Below, piece after piece: positions 44,201 to 54,465 of a stretch of DNA of 64,000 nucleotides. Position numbers and translations under genes: made by a program. Each line of letters starts with the position of its first letter. The stretch's first letter is position 1. The notes beneath the pieces are model-generated. The model was not told where the DNA came from. It saw only the letters and a program-made list of their open reading frames with translations, and made no database searches. Source of the stretch: Zoroaster sp. YZ-2022 (taxonomy: Eukaryota; Echinodermata; Asteroidea; Forcipulatida; Zoroasteridae); the NCBI GenBank assembly GCA_029582265.1, contig CM055822.1, positions 8,631,700 through 8,695,699 on the forward strand. The letters are read 5' to 3'.

Positions 44201-47200
44201 TATTATTATTATTCACCATGCTAAGCTACAAGTTTGACCTATTATTACAGAAAGCCACAAGACACCAACAACTAAGTAGGTAATGCACATCTGCAAAGAA
44301 AGACAATAAAAACTTTACCTTAGCTTCCAGGGCAGCAAATTCTCGATCTCTCGTGATCGCCTTCCCTTCTAACTGCTGTTGCTTCTCCTCCATGACTTTA
44401 TCAGCCGAATGAAGCATAATCTTCATATCTTCCGCCTCACTCTTGGCAACTGATAAAATAATGACACAGGTCAGTGACTTGACACAGGTCAACGAATTGA
44501 CTTAAGTCAGATGTGAATTGCTAAATTCAGTGACTGGGCTTGGACATTACTGCAAACTAACTTATTACTTGGCTCGAGTCGCTGCACTGAAAAGACTGGT
44601 ATTGACTCGAGTCATTGCCCCCAAAAACTCAACATGACTCATGTTTTACATTGTGTTTGCCTACACCATTTTTCAAATGGCAAAGTTTAACTTTAAACTC
44701 CTTATAACATTTTGAACTGTGGTCAGATTTTTATTTGGTCAAAAATGATTGGGAAATAATTTGACTAATTTTACTCAACGATAAAACCTCGGACGGAAAT
44801 ACTTGAAACCATCACTTAACCCTCATACTATAGCTGCACTTTAGTGGGGAGTAGCTACAGAGGTCAAAACCAGTCAACTGTCTGTTTTGACTGTTGACCC
44901 AAATGTACACACAGCGACATTTTTGACTGGTTTTACTGTCATTTTGACCACCCTCAACAATACCAGACAATGCTTTTACCAGTCAAAAACAATTGACTCA
45001 TTTTGACCTGTAAATGTACTTACTACACGTAAGGTTTGACAGTGTTTGACTTTTAAGTGCACGAGATATACCTTGGCAAGTATATCAACATTTTGACAAA
45101 TTTTGACCCTTGTAGTAGTAGGAGGGAGATGGTTTTATAACGTTTCTGCATTGTTACAAATGTTGTACGTTTCCTTTAAAAACGAGAATAAATAATCTTT
45201 TGATTTATACTTACTGCAATAATCTTTCTGTAGTTCCTTGAGCTTAGCCGATAGCTCAGTAGTGTGACTTTTTAAACCAGTCATCTCTGTTTGCATTGAT
45301 TCAAGAAGCTGTAAAGAAAATCACAATTACTAAAACGGGTTTTTCTCCTATATTTAAAGAATAATATTGCTTTCACTCAATTCATTGCCTCTATCTGCCT
45401 GCTTGGCACACAGCGGCTTATCAAACCCATCAGCATACTGTGGTTGGCAAACATGTGGGCGATGCAAAAAACATAAAAGATGAATAAAAATGTTTGAAAA
45501 ATACTGTGATATTATTGAAAACACAACAGACACAACCAAAACAAAATGAAGAAACATACCGTTTAAATACATAGGGTGTGTTATATGTTCCATTTTGTGC
45601 ACAAATCTATTGCTGTAGTATTTTGTCACTGTTAGCCAAGCTTGGGCGATATCGATTTTTTTCATCCACAATATATCGGCAAGCAAATATCGCAGTGTTC
45701 GATACCATCGCAATTATTTTTGTCATTCATGCATGATTGCTTTAGAGCCAATAACCACAGGTATGTACCCCTCTGCAAGCATCACAAAAATTCATAAATT
45801 CGTTTGAAGAGCGTGTACATATTTCTGAAGTAGTTTACTTGTGTTTCTCACTGCCAAAAGCTGAAAAGACTGTTCTAATTTTGTTTTCAATGGCGATTTC
45901 TTTTTTAATCGCGATATATTTCTTTAACCCTAACACCCTAGGTATTCTGGCTAGGAACCTTCCTGAATCCTCCAAAATCCATCAATGCACTTTTGAAAGC
46001 ATGCCCTTATCTTCAAAATGCACCATGCATTTTCGTTGATCTTTCATATTCAGCACTTATGTAATTTTGTCCCATTTGAAAAAGTGAAAGTGCCAGTTTC
46101 CAATAGTGCTGAATTTTTCTTTAAAAAGTGCCCCTTGGAGGATTTTGATGAATTTGGGGTGGTTAGGGTTAATCGCAATTTGACTATATCTTGGTAACAT
46201 AAATGGTTCTCAATATCGTAATTGAATCAAAAAGGTATCACGATATTCGATATTATCGTGTTATCGTCCAAGCTTACTGTTAGCTGCCCATACAACGCAG
46301 TACTCGATGTTTACAAATACAAGAAAGGTCTATAGCAACAGTGTGTCAAATCCGGGGTGTGTCAAATCCGGGGTGTGCCAAATTTTAAGTATGCACTTGC
46401 CACAGACTTTTCCCAAATGAATCTTGCAAACGGTTTAATATAATCCCGAATCTCTCTTACCTGATCCCTCTGGTCTAGCTCATGCTCCCTCAACGACATC
46501 GTTTGCTTCAGCTTAAGACTGCTGCATTCCTCATCTTCCAGACGCTGCACCAGACCCGAGTTCTCCTTCTGCGGTGTCAAAGTCATCATTATTTGGTTTT
46601 TTTATTTTTTCAGGCCTGGAATTTCATTCTTGTAGGGGCAAGGCCTCTTTTCACGAGTAAACGGTACTTGGCAGTAGTATATATGTATGTCTATGGGAGC
46701 ACAAAGGTTAAGACTAGGGCAACAGGGCTAAGACTGAAGGAGAATTGGGGACACCAAGACCAGGGCAACAGAGGTCATGGCCTCCATGAAATTCAAGGTT
46801 TTAATTGTATTTTCCCTCTACAAATAGTTTTCATCATTTTTTGTATTACCCCACCCACCCCATGAAAAATCTTACAACAAATAATGATAACATAATTATT
46901 TTTTGGAGGGGACATTTTTTTGTTTGCATATGTGACGACAGGGATGAAAATGAAAAGGTAGGAAAAATGTTTATTATCATTAGGCATATACTAGCCTACA
47001 GCGGTTTACCTCTATAGCCATGTATAGCAAGGAAACTGTTTTTTATCTTGGTACTTAAAATAAAATGATACACAAGGAAACTTTCTATGGTCTGACGTTA
47101 GTCGGGAACCCGGATTTCCTACAAAAGTAGGAAGAATATCAAGCCTGGACCAGCTCCATCGAAAGAAGGAAAATATATTTTTAATTATGCATGTCATTGG

Positions 47201-49628
47201 AAAGAATGTTCATCAGTACGCTTTCTACTCATAGTATTAGCCAGCAATAGCTTTGGGTGTCTTTTGGACGCCTGTTGGCTAAATGGACACCCTGTTTTAT
47301 TTGTAAAACACGTGCAAAAGTATTGGAATTTAAACATTTGAAAACCCTGTTTTTCAAAGAATAACAAATTTGGATGCCCAATTTCCAAATCCTGGCTTAT
47401 ACACTGTTTCTACTGATACATTAATTCCTGATTTTGGTGGAGAGCAGGTCACACATGGTCAGGCGATTGCATCGGAATTTTACCTGTAGCTTCCTGACTT
47501 CGTCCGTCAGTGCTTCGTTGCACTGTTCAATCATGTGATCCGGTATCTCCTCATCAACGATTCCGTCCTCATTCCTGAGGAAAGACGAGTCATCAGAAAT
47601 CTCCCCCAGACGGCGGGCACGGACCGGAGTGCCGTCCGAGCTTGATATCGTGACCACTCTGCTGCGGAGATTGTAGGCAGGCTTCTTCGGTGTTGTTATG
47701 GTCTAGAAATGACATTTTGAAGGAGGAAAAATTGTAAAAATTCTATGCAAGATGAATTAACCTCATGATTCTCTTGTGGTAAAGTCAGGGACGCCTACTA
47801 GGATGATTGTACGCGTGCCAGCAGTGTTTCACATCGGGTCCAAATATCGGTTAAAATTATCACTTTTAAATTCATGGAAAACACTTCACAGATGCATCAT
47901 TAAGAGTTAATGCATTGAGCAAAAATTGGCCCTACCAACTTCACAAAGAACATGCCGATCGTAATTTCCTGGGTTCATGATACAGAAGTTATTTTTAAAA
48001 ACATCTGTCTACATTTACAAAAAAATATTAATATTTAAAAAATGTTATATTGAGTATCTGGTGAACAGCATTACAACAAACAATATTAAAACATCAATAG
48101 TCAATTTAGCTTTTTTATTTCCTAATCCCAAGTGAAAAGGGTAGCAAAATAAATCCAGAGAGTTTTTTTCCCCATGATTTGGGTGTATTTTTATATAGCA
48201 CCAACTCCATCACGATGTGATGCTCAAGGTGCTTTTTACATTATTATCAGGCTACTTCTTTAAAAATCATTCCTAGATAATTCTCAACTTCCTGGGAAGT
48301 ATACAGCCCAGGCAACCTGTTAGGTGCTCAACAACTAATCAAACACAATTACTATCTCTACCCTCAAAGGTCCCCATTTTATGGTGAAGTGTCTTGCTGA
48401 AGGACACAAGTGCCGCAACTGGTATGGCTAGAATTTGAATCTACATTCTGACGACTCAGCCACCAGAACTTGAGTCCAGTGCTTGCCAGGATGTCTTACC
48501 ATGATGGTCTGCATGTGCAGGTTATTCGTTGTGTCCCTTTTGATCTTGTTCTTTACTTTCAGCCCCTCCAGGGCGTTCTCAAGCTCGTTGACGGCCTTCT
48601 TGTAGGACGCCACCTCAGCTTCCAGCTTCATCTGGGTCTTGCGGAAGACCTCTGTCTGTTCCAGGAGCTCCTGTCGGGCCTTTGGAAGATGTGGAAACAA
48701 ATTCGAGTATTAAAAAAATGGATTTAAGACGTCTGCTCTAGTAAACAGGAAGTCGTGTAAACGGGAAATCCTGTGGATTTGAATTCGGTGGATTTGAATC
48801 CAGTGGATTTGAATCCTGAGTCGCCTGTGGAGGGTTTTTTCACAGACACTCGGAAACCATTGTAATAATGTAATGCGCCTTAAGCACCAGTTTGGTGGAT
48901 ATGTGCGCTATATAAGTACACATTATTATTATTATTATTATTATTATACAGGGTGTCCATATTTAGTAAACAGGGCATCCTAAAGATACCCAAAGGTATT
49001 GCTGGCATCAGTGCTGAAGGCATTTATGAATGGGAATAATAATTTGCACACCTCTGGATTCTTGACCACAGGCTAAAAAGTAAAAAGGCTCTTGCCTTCA
49101 CTCAGCTCAAGTTGCTCCTTTATAGCCCATCAATATTTAACCCTCCTAATCAGTCAAAATGTTGATATACTTGCCAAGGTATATCTAGTGCACTTAAAAG
49201 TCAAACACTGTCAAACCTTACGTGTAGTACATGCAAGTACATTTACAGGTCAAAATGAGTCGACTGTTTTTGACTGGTAAAAGCATTGTCTGGTATTGTT
49301 CAGGGTGGTCAAAATGACAGCAAAAACCAGTTAAAAATGCCACTGTGTGCACATTTGGTTAACAGTCAAAACAGACAGTTGACTGGTTTTGACCTCTACA
49401 GCAACTTTCCAATAAAGTGCATCAATAGTAGGAGGGATAATGAGGTAGAGACCTCGCAAACTTATAAATTGTATACTCACTGTATCTCGCTCAGCCTGCA
49501 TTTGTTTTGTCTGCGCCTTGTACAAGTTTTGTCAAATGTTGACGACACGGCAATGCGTTGGTCGCCATGGCCATGCTGAGACGGCGTCCTCGACGGGGAC
49601 GGACAGACGCTGGTCCGTCGGTTGCCTC
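41130..49628 (-). CDS. KIF15: KIF15 (kinesin-12), nine exons of the central stalk, partial
   Basis: Nine minus-strand exons with GT/AG borders and consistent phases join into about 390 residues of coiled coil. Identification rests on landmarks in the KIF15 stalk as I remember the vertebrate protein: TITTPKKPAYNLRSR (vertebrate ITTP.KAY.LHSR), a serine/acidic linker leading to IPDHMIEQCNEALTDEVR (PPEMNEQAFEAISEELR), LEDEECSSLKLKQ (LDEEEHKNLKLQQ) and MKIMLHSADK (LRVVLHSADK), all in the same order. Kinesin-12 is a plus-end mitotic motor that helps keep spindles bipolar; this part is the dimerising stalk. The motor domain should lie beyond 49628 and the C-terminal coiled coil beyond 41130, but neither is recognisable in the window. 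The first exon carries a probable 1-nt deletion. Introns hold several SINEs and MITEs. The gene may be interrupted by the flanking inverted arms, or the contig may be misjoined. Confidence 0.85.
41393..41692. repeat. CAGACAAAAACCA minisatellite in a KIF15 intron
   Basis: Irregular repeats of CCACAGACAAAA / ACCAGACAGACCACAGCCCA, grading into A-rich AAATAAATAAAT. Minus-strand open frames over it are low-complexity Phe/Val/Leu strings and not genes. Confidence 0.85.
41726..41887 (-). CDS. KIF15: KIF15 exon h
   Basis: 162 nt, phase 0. Acceptor AACTTTTAG, donor GTGAGTTGT. SLMEKLDAEFQKNSKLMADL to NNKMQVLCREK. Confidence 0.88.
42010..42335. repeat. Tandem repeat of about 75 bp and CTGATCGAAACG-like sequence in a KIF15 intron
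   Basis: CACTTAGCGACAGTYGAGATA and CGATATTGGTTCTCCCCTG recur two to three times. Just upstream, GATTAGAGCATACTAATCGA resembles GATCAGAGCATACTGATCGA at 58922, a word common in dispersed invertebrate repeats. Confidence 0.75.
42404..42598 (-). CDS. KIF15: KIF15 exon g
   Basis: 195 nt, phase 0. Acceptor CCTCACTGTAG, donor GTATAAGAT. LLGIEMNLSTQGREIEKITE, acidic coiled coil to ERHQQMEEEIQ. Confidence 0.88.
42641..42755. repeat. 45-bp tandem repeat
   Basis: GAGGGTTTTCACTTGACGTC, then ACACAGGGCAAAACCGGCAA, twice complete and once partial. Confidence 0.9.
42756..43840. other. KIF15 intron sequence without genes
   Basis: Contains a short palindromic tract of ATACCCAGATATATATATAT / ACCCGGGTATACCC near 43085-43148 and then about 650 bp of A-rich DNA. 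CACATGGTGTCACCGCAATT at 43795 matches CACATGGTGTCAACGCAATT at 59000, so it is a dispersed-repeat edge. No exon found. Confidence 0.5.
43841..44213 (+). mobile_element. SINE, full length, in a KIF15 intron
   Basis: Head TGGTCGAGCGG...GTGGGTTCGAATCCC identical in type to the chimeric SINE at 12054, but joined to the standard body and (TTA)n tail of the other family members. It is antisense to KIF15. Confidence 0.9.
44319..44449 (-). CDS. KIF15: KIF15 exon f
   Basis: 131 nt. The first two nt complete an Ile codon with exon e. Acceptor ATTTTATCAG, donor GTAAAGTTT. AKSEAEDMKIMLHSADK is one of the strongest KIF15 matches; ends DREFAALEAK. Confidence 0.9.
44820..45126. mobile_element. 307-bp MITE with CCCTCxTACTA ends
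   Basis: TIRs CCCTCATACTA and CCCTCCTACTA (right end reverse-complemented). Interior words are GGTCAAAACCAGTCAACTG and ACCTTGGCAAGTATATC. The left flank is TTAA, as in piggyBac, but the right flank is AGAT, so the superfamily is open. An inverted second copy is at 49141-49436. Confidence 0.75.
45215..45308 (-). CDS. KIF15: KIF15 exon e
   Basis: 94 nt, starts in phase 0 and leaves one nt (A). Acceptor TTTTCTTTACAG, donor GTAAGTATAA. LLESMQTEMTGLKSHTTELS then KELQKDYC. Confidence 0.85.
45636..46275. mobile_element. 640-bp non-autonomous DNA element with 8-9-bp target duplication
   Basis: ACTGTTAG flanks both sides (45628-45635, 46276-46283). Ends CAAGCTTGGGCGATAT and AAGCTTGGACGATAAC are inverted. 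The interior has ATATCG-rich stretches near each end and no transposase. An 8-bp duplication fits hAT, though the ends are not CAG. Confidence 0.75.
46461..46568 (-). CDS. KIF15: KIF15 exon d
   Basis: 108 nt, phase 0. Acceptor GACACCGCAG, donor GTAAGAGAG. KENSGLVQRLEDEECSSLKL and LREHELDQRDQ. Confidence 0.88.
46569..47483. other. KIF15 intron sequence, possible MITE
   Basis: CAGGCCTGGAATTTCAT near 46612 and CATGAAATTCAAGG near 46786 may be degenerate inverted ends of a MITE of about 190 bp. Otherwise no feature; ORFs lack motifs. Confidence 0.35.
47484..47702 (-). CDS. KIF15: KIF15 exon c
   Basis: 219 nt, phase 0. Acceptor ATTTCTAG, donor GTAAAATTC. Carries the most diagnostic KIF15 block, TITTPKKPAYNLRSR, then a Ser/Asp-rich linker and IPDHMIEQCNEALTDEVRK. 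Confidence 0.9.
48165..48485 (-). mobile_element. Old, diverged SINE copy in a KIF15 intron
   Basis: On the minus strand the familiar order is visible with many changes: CACTGGACTCAAGTTCTGGT, TTGTGTCCTTCAGCAAGACA, AACTTCCCAGG, GCACCTTGAGCATCACA and a degraded ATATAAA end. It abuts the donor of exon b. Confidence 0.7.
48500..48679 (-). CDS. KIF15: KIF15 exon b
   Basis: 180 nt, phase 0 at both ends. Acceptor TCTTCCAAAG, donor GTAAGACAT. Coiled-coil heptads: ARQELLEQTEVFRKTQMKLE to NNLHMQTIM. Confidence 0.88.
48866..48952 (+). mobile_element. 5-prime-truncated SINE tail
   Basis: TAATGCGCCTTAAGCACCAG, GGATATGTGCGCTATATAAG and (ATT)n: only the 3-prime end of the family. 5-prime truncation is usual for LINE-driven retrotransposition. 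Confidence 0.8.
49141..49436. mobile_element. 296-bp MITE, inverted copy of 44820-45126
   Basis: CCCTCCTAATCAG...TAGTAGGAGGG ends, the same interior words in opposite orientation, left flank TTAA, right flank ATAA. It lies in the intron between exons a and b. Confidence 0.75.
49481..49628 (-). CDS. KIF15: KIF15 exon a (with probable 1-nt deletion)
   Basis: Acceptor TTTGTAG at 49629-49635, donor GTGAGTATAC from 49480. The 5-prime part reads RRTSVCPSPSRTPSQ...SSTFDK; the 3-prime part reads NLYKAQTKQMQAERDT in another frame. The switch falls at an AAAA run (plus-strand TTTT 49527-49530); one more A would restore both the frame and the phase to the next exon. Confidence 0.75.
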
Positions 49629-50166
49629 CTACAAATTGGCGGAACAAAGCATGAATATTATAAGGGGCTAATTGCACAGAGATGCTGAACACACAAATTT
49701 GCTGAGCACAGAAAAGTTACGCTTAGCGAAAATTACTTCTAGCAGGAGCGCGTTTTCACGACCCTAGCTAGTCTTGGTGCATTGCAAGACCGTTATGCGG
49801 ATCCATATCCCAGCTATAATCTAGTTACACGATACCGCGCCAGCCAGTCGTAAAGCACCCACCGTAGCTGGCGCTATATAATTTTGACGATTAGAGCCGC
49901 TATAACAGTCTTGGGAGCTGGTTTGCAGATTTTACCCGAAACATTCCGAGGACATTCCAAGCGTGCCACTGTGCGAGTGTAATTAGCATAATTTATCGCT
50001 CTGTCTGTCTGCAGGCGCAAGGACCGGCTCGGTATGGTATCTGTACGTCTTTTGTATGCAACTGGTACATGCAACAGCTAAACGCTCAAAACTAAACAAA
50101 ATTACGACTCAAAACTTTCACATGTGATAGAAAAGGGGTGTAAAATTAATTCAGACACGCTCTTAC
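49629..50166. other. Sequence upstream of the first KIF15 exon seen
   Basis: No exon with KIF15 motor or neck similarity found on the minus strand. An open frame at 49874-50074 has no motif and looks spurious. Confidence 0.5.
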
Positions 50167-50460
50167 CTTTCAACTTGAAAATTTCACCTCGAAAAAACGG
50201 TGTTTACTTTTTATCTCTTCGTAACTTCGGTTGTAGAGTAGCTGTGGAGATCGAGCAAGCATGGGTATGTAAAGGAGCACTTTGACTCAATAGGAAAACC
50301 CGTTTTCATGTCAATCACAATGTACTTGGGCGCGGAGACAGCTCCGAAGTGGATGCCCTCAGCAGAGCGCGGCAAATTTTACGGGCCGAATGCGCCCGAT
50401 CTCGAAACACTTCGCGAAAGGCTAGGCGGGACAAGAGTGGTTCATTCATAAAAACCTAGG
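50167..50460 (-). promoter_or_regulatory. Candidate promoter-proximal 5-prime exon on the minus strand
   Basis: A strong donor (GAAAG|GTAAGAGC at 50167/50166) ends a CpG-containing block (GGGCGCATTCGGCCCG, CTGTCTCCGCGCCC). The frame before the donor has a stop and no ATG, so it would be untranslated. Spliced to exon a it would give a KIF15 transcript lacking the motor. Purely inferred. Confidence 0.25.
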
Positions 50461-51059
50461 CTTTTGCACGTACTTCCGATTGCTATTTTATGTACATTGT
50501 TGGATAGCTGAAACTATAAGCTTTCCAATGAGCTATTACATGTAAGATTTCGACAGGTAAAAGTAGTAACAAAATTTGATTTAAAATGTTGATGTCTTTT
50601 GTTGTGGGCGATACGCTGTACGTGTGGAGGGCTTCGGTCAAGCACGTACGAACTGAAAACCCTAATTATAATTTTATTATTGGTTATATTGAATGAGAAA
50701 AAATGGCGGTCGTATACGACATTCTACCCAGGCCCAATACCCTCTGCTGCATGTAATATCTACAGGTTCTCATTGTTCATTGTCGGCCTATTTTGAAAGA
50801 AATATTCTGTGACGGTTTTTATTGCTAAGTTTACTTTGTGAATACCAAATATGACATTATGACTGACCTGCCAATAGCTTAAATTCAAAAGCTTTGTTCC
50901 TATCCTGCCCACTGCTTCTTCCACCCATATTTTATGCCCTATTTGCATGGATGAATCCATTGATAATAATATACTAGCCCTTATCAATATCAACTTCTCA
51001 TCAGCTTCAGCTAATTAATTCCAATAATGTGGCAGTGAATCAGAATTTAATCATTCATT

Positions 51060-52020
51060 ATAGACACATAGTGTTAATCCTTATGATATGATGTTTTGTT
51101 TGTTTTATGTTCGTTTGTTGTTTGTTTGTTATGCAGTCAGAAAGTGTTTGAATGGTTCTTCACTTCACTTACTTCACTTTGATGATTTAAAAAAAATCAT
51201 GTATTTAGCTGCCCTACCCACAGTTCTTTCTCACCTCGTTTTTGTTGGATATTCTCCATTAATTTTATTTTATTGTCATGATAATATTTCATCTTTTGTC
51301 AAAATTAACAGAGGCCATTCATCAAGTGAGAGCTTCATATTCTGGAGGTGTTATGGACAGCTTGGGGAATTGCATTCCATTTTGAAAGCAAGTACATGCG
51401 TTGTTGCGTTAAGTCACTGGAGGACGATTGCTGAAAGCTTGGGCCTGAGGAACTTTGGGTCGAACGCTCTAACATCAAGTATGTTGTTTTACAAGGCGAC
51501 TATATAAAAAAAACCTTTGAAGGCGTCTTTAAATGGATTGCCCAGGAGATACTACGGTCATACATCAAGAATGTCAGTGAACTGCGCTCTTTATTTTGAC
51601 GTCTTCTTTCAAAGGAGTCACACTCATTCTTTGATATGTATCATACAACACAGAAGTGGATGTACAAAGAAAAGTTATCGACAGCTTTGCACAAGAAGAC
51701 GGGAGGTTTGAGTTTTGTTTGCTACAATTGTGTATGTGGTCTCCATACTGTGATATTGGTAGGTCACCCAACAGAATTTGATGACCTAATGTGGGAGGGC
51801 AGGCCAGGATGGCACCCAAAGTGTGGGTCATTATTAACTATCATGGCACGGAGCTGGTTTGAAAACTTGCGATGGAATGAATGGTCATCAAGAACAGTTT
51901 TCCATCAAGAAGCGACACTGACACAGTGATACTATAAAACCAACTGCTGTGACATTTGTGCCCAAACTCGTGTGCTTGTGATGGAAGCACATGCTCTGCT
52001 AAGTCATGTCAATACATTGC
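51060..52020 (+). pseudogene. Unrecognised decayed coding segment (right arm)
   Basis: Counterpart of 36484-37010, longer here. Protein-like blocks: SSSESFIFWRCYGQLGEL, HWRTIAESLGLRNFG, FEGVFKWIAQEILRSYIK, then in one frame past a TGA, KWMYKEKLSTALHKKTGG, HPTEFDDLMWEGRPGWHPKC and CDICAQTRVLVMEAHALL. There is a frameshift near 51503-51515 and several stops. Pairs of cysteines (CYNCVC, CDIC) could be zinc ligands. I cannot assign a family. Confidence 0.35.
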
Positions 52021-52559
52021 TGTATTGACTGTCTACAGCATCAGCAGAATGACAAGTTGTGACTGTGTCCCAGAGTAATGTATCCAAACATAATGACCAT
52101 CTACAAGGGTACAAGAAAACATTATTGAGCGACAGTAGTAGCTATATCTCTATACAAGTGAAGACTTAGCCTGTGGATAAGCCTATCTAACTTCACAATG
52201 ACAGAAATAGTAAATGAATGTCACATTGGTATTCCATTCAATTAGTTTTTGAACCGATATGCTTTAGCATACAAGGAAATCGCGTTAGAAGTGGTTGAAC
52301 ATTGTGACAATATCTACATGTATCTGAATTTGTTAGACTTGGAGTCTGACACCACTTCAGACATTTCTGTACATGTACAATGCCTTGTGAAACTTACTGG
52401 TTTATCAGCACAATTATTTTTAAATTTTAAAATGTCCAAATTTGTATAAATGATGAAAGCAACCTTTTTTGTTTTTTGTTTGTTTGTTTGTTATTGTTTC
52501 TGGAAACCGTGGAATACCCTCTTTGGGGGTGGTGTTATTCTTTAATAGAAGTGTTCAAT

Positions 52560-54107
52560 AGATAAATGCATTTGTGACAATTATTCTTGTACAATAAAAC
52601 ACCACTGCAACAGTCCTTGGTATGGCAAACATTCAGTTACAACCATTTAATTTGTTTCCCAATTTTGTTACATACAATTGATATTATACATGTACATGTA
52701 GTTCACAAAAGGCCCAGTACACTGAATTTTGTGGATCCCATGATATTTTGTTATAGCTTGAGGGTATAGTTACAGTGGTGTCATATACTGTTTGTATCCC
52801 TATCAGTTTACATGTGTGCTTTTACTAACAAAACACATACATGTAATAATGTACTAGAAATCAACATGTGGACTACATGTAGTTGGTTTAAAATGTAATA
52901 ATCATGATTTATTTCATTTAAAGTTGACATAATGACGAAAGCTCTTTTTGTATTTCATGTTTAACATACAAACACCATGCATCGATTAAAAAACAATAAT
53001 TGGCTCAAAAGTTCAGTGTACATTTACTAAGGACTCTAACACTAAAATATAACACCATTGAGATAATCTCTTATTTTGATTTTTTTTTTTTTTTTGGGTC
53101 GTGGTTAAGAAGTAAACAAAACCTGTGAAAGTTTCAGCTCCTTTTTATTTAGTATCTAAATATTTTGCATGGATTTTAAATAAATTAAATTGTATTGTTA
53201 ACAGAAAATATGTCAAATAGAGTAAATTCTATGAATGTTTTGTACCATTACCATCTTATAAGCAAGTATGCATTTAGATAATAATTCATTGAGTTCGTTT
53301 TGTTTTTGTTTATTACCAATCATCCCCCTTTTTAATGGGAACGTAAATCATTGGTTTGGGGACAGGTAAATTGTATTCCAATCCTGTAGTTTTCAAGGGA
53401 CAAATCATAAATCTAACCAGTGGAAATTTCATCACAATAGGTGCTCACGTTTTTGAGAAAACTAGTGAATAATTGTTTCATGTTTTGTGATAGTTTTGTA
53501 CATGTTTATGTGACAGTTCAGTCAAATTGCCTATGCTCAACCAAATTTAATATTTTTACATGGATTTACATTTCAAAAAGCAAAACAATGCAACCTATGT
53601 ATGGTATTTGTACATAATAAACCAAAAATAAGACATGATATTAAAAGCTTAAAAGATGTAAAATACTTTTGTAAATGACATTTATTTTGTAGTCAAGATA
53701 CAAATGTTATACAATTATAAACAAATGTTATAAAAAAAATATGTGTAACATGCCATTGAAGCAATGCTTTGTACTGCAACTTTTTTTTCAGCTGAATTTT
53801 CATTCAAATCACTGTCAATTGTGCATGCATGATTGAATTTCAACCATTTCAGTACGAGCTGTGTAGAACATGTCATTCTGTCAATTGCTTTTTGAATTGT
53901 TTTAATTTATGCAATACTTGTTGAGATATTCTTTAAAATATTTGGGGGAACTTAGAAGTTGTGATGGGTGTATATATATTTTTTTGTAGTCATTTATTAA
54001 TCATTACAGACAAAACCAGAAATTAATAAGATGACGTTTTCTACAGAATTGAAAGTAAAATAATGTCATGCTCTAATGTCATAGAATCCATGAAATTTGA
54101 GGGTAGT
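52560..54107. other. Arm sequence without genes
   Basis: Inverted match to 34951-36440, with poly-T near 53082 and TACATGTACATGTAG. No gene seen. Confidence 0.5.
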
Positions 54108-54218
54108 AATCTCTATCCCCCGGTAGTACTCTCTCTATTCTATCTCCGGTAGTACTCTCTCTATCCCCGGTAGTATTCTCTCTATCCCCCGGTAGTACTC
54201 TCTATCCCCCGGTAGTAC

Positions 54219-54407
54219 CAGCGGCGTAGCCAGGACTTTTTCAGTGGGGGGGGGGGGGGGGCACAGGGGGTATGGGTTTTTTCCCTTTTCTTTTTCTTTT
54301 CTGTTTTTGGGGCACTATAAGGATTTTTCGTGGGGGTCACCTGGGGGGGGGGCACTGGAAATTTGTGGGGGCACGTGCCCCACCCCCCAACCGTGGCTAC
54401 GCCTCTG
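54219..54407. mobile_element. hAT-like MITE inside the minisatellite (right arm)
   Basis: CAGCGGCGTAGCCAGG ... CGTGGCTACGCCTCTG with 8-bp flanks GGTAGTAC (54211-54218, 54408-54415). Orthologous to the left-arm insertion at 34631-34831. Confidence 0.9.
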
Positions 54408-54465
54408 GGTAGTACTCTCTCTATCCCCGGTAGTACTCTCTCTATCCCCGGCAGTACTCTCTCTA

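Noticed and set aside
44820..49436. piggyBac assignment for the CCCTCCTA MITEs
   Set aside because: TTAA is found on the left flank of both copies but not on the right flank, so the required TTAA duplication is not shown.
49874..50074. 66-codon minus-strand frame upstream of KIF15 exon a
   Set aside because: No similarity to the kinesin motor or neck, and no suitable splice donor in phase.
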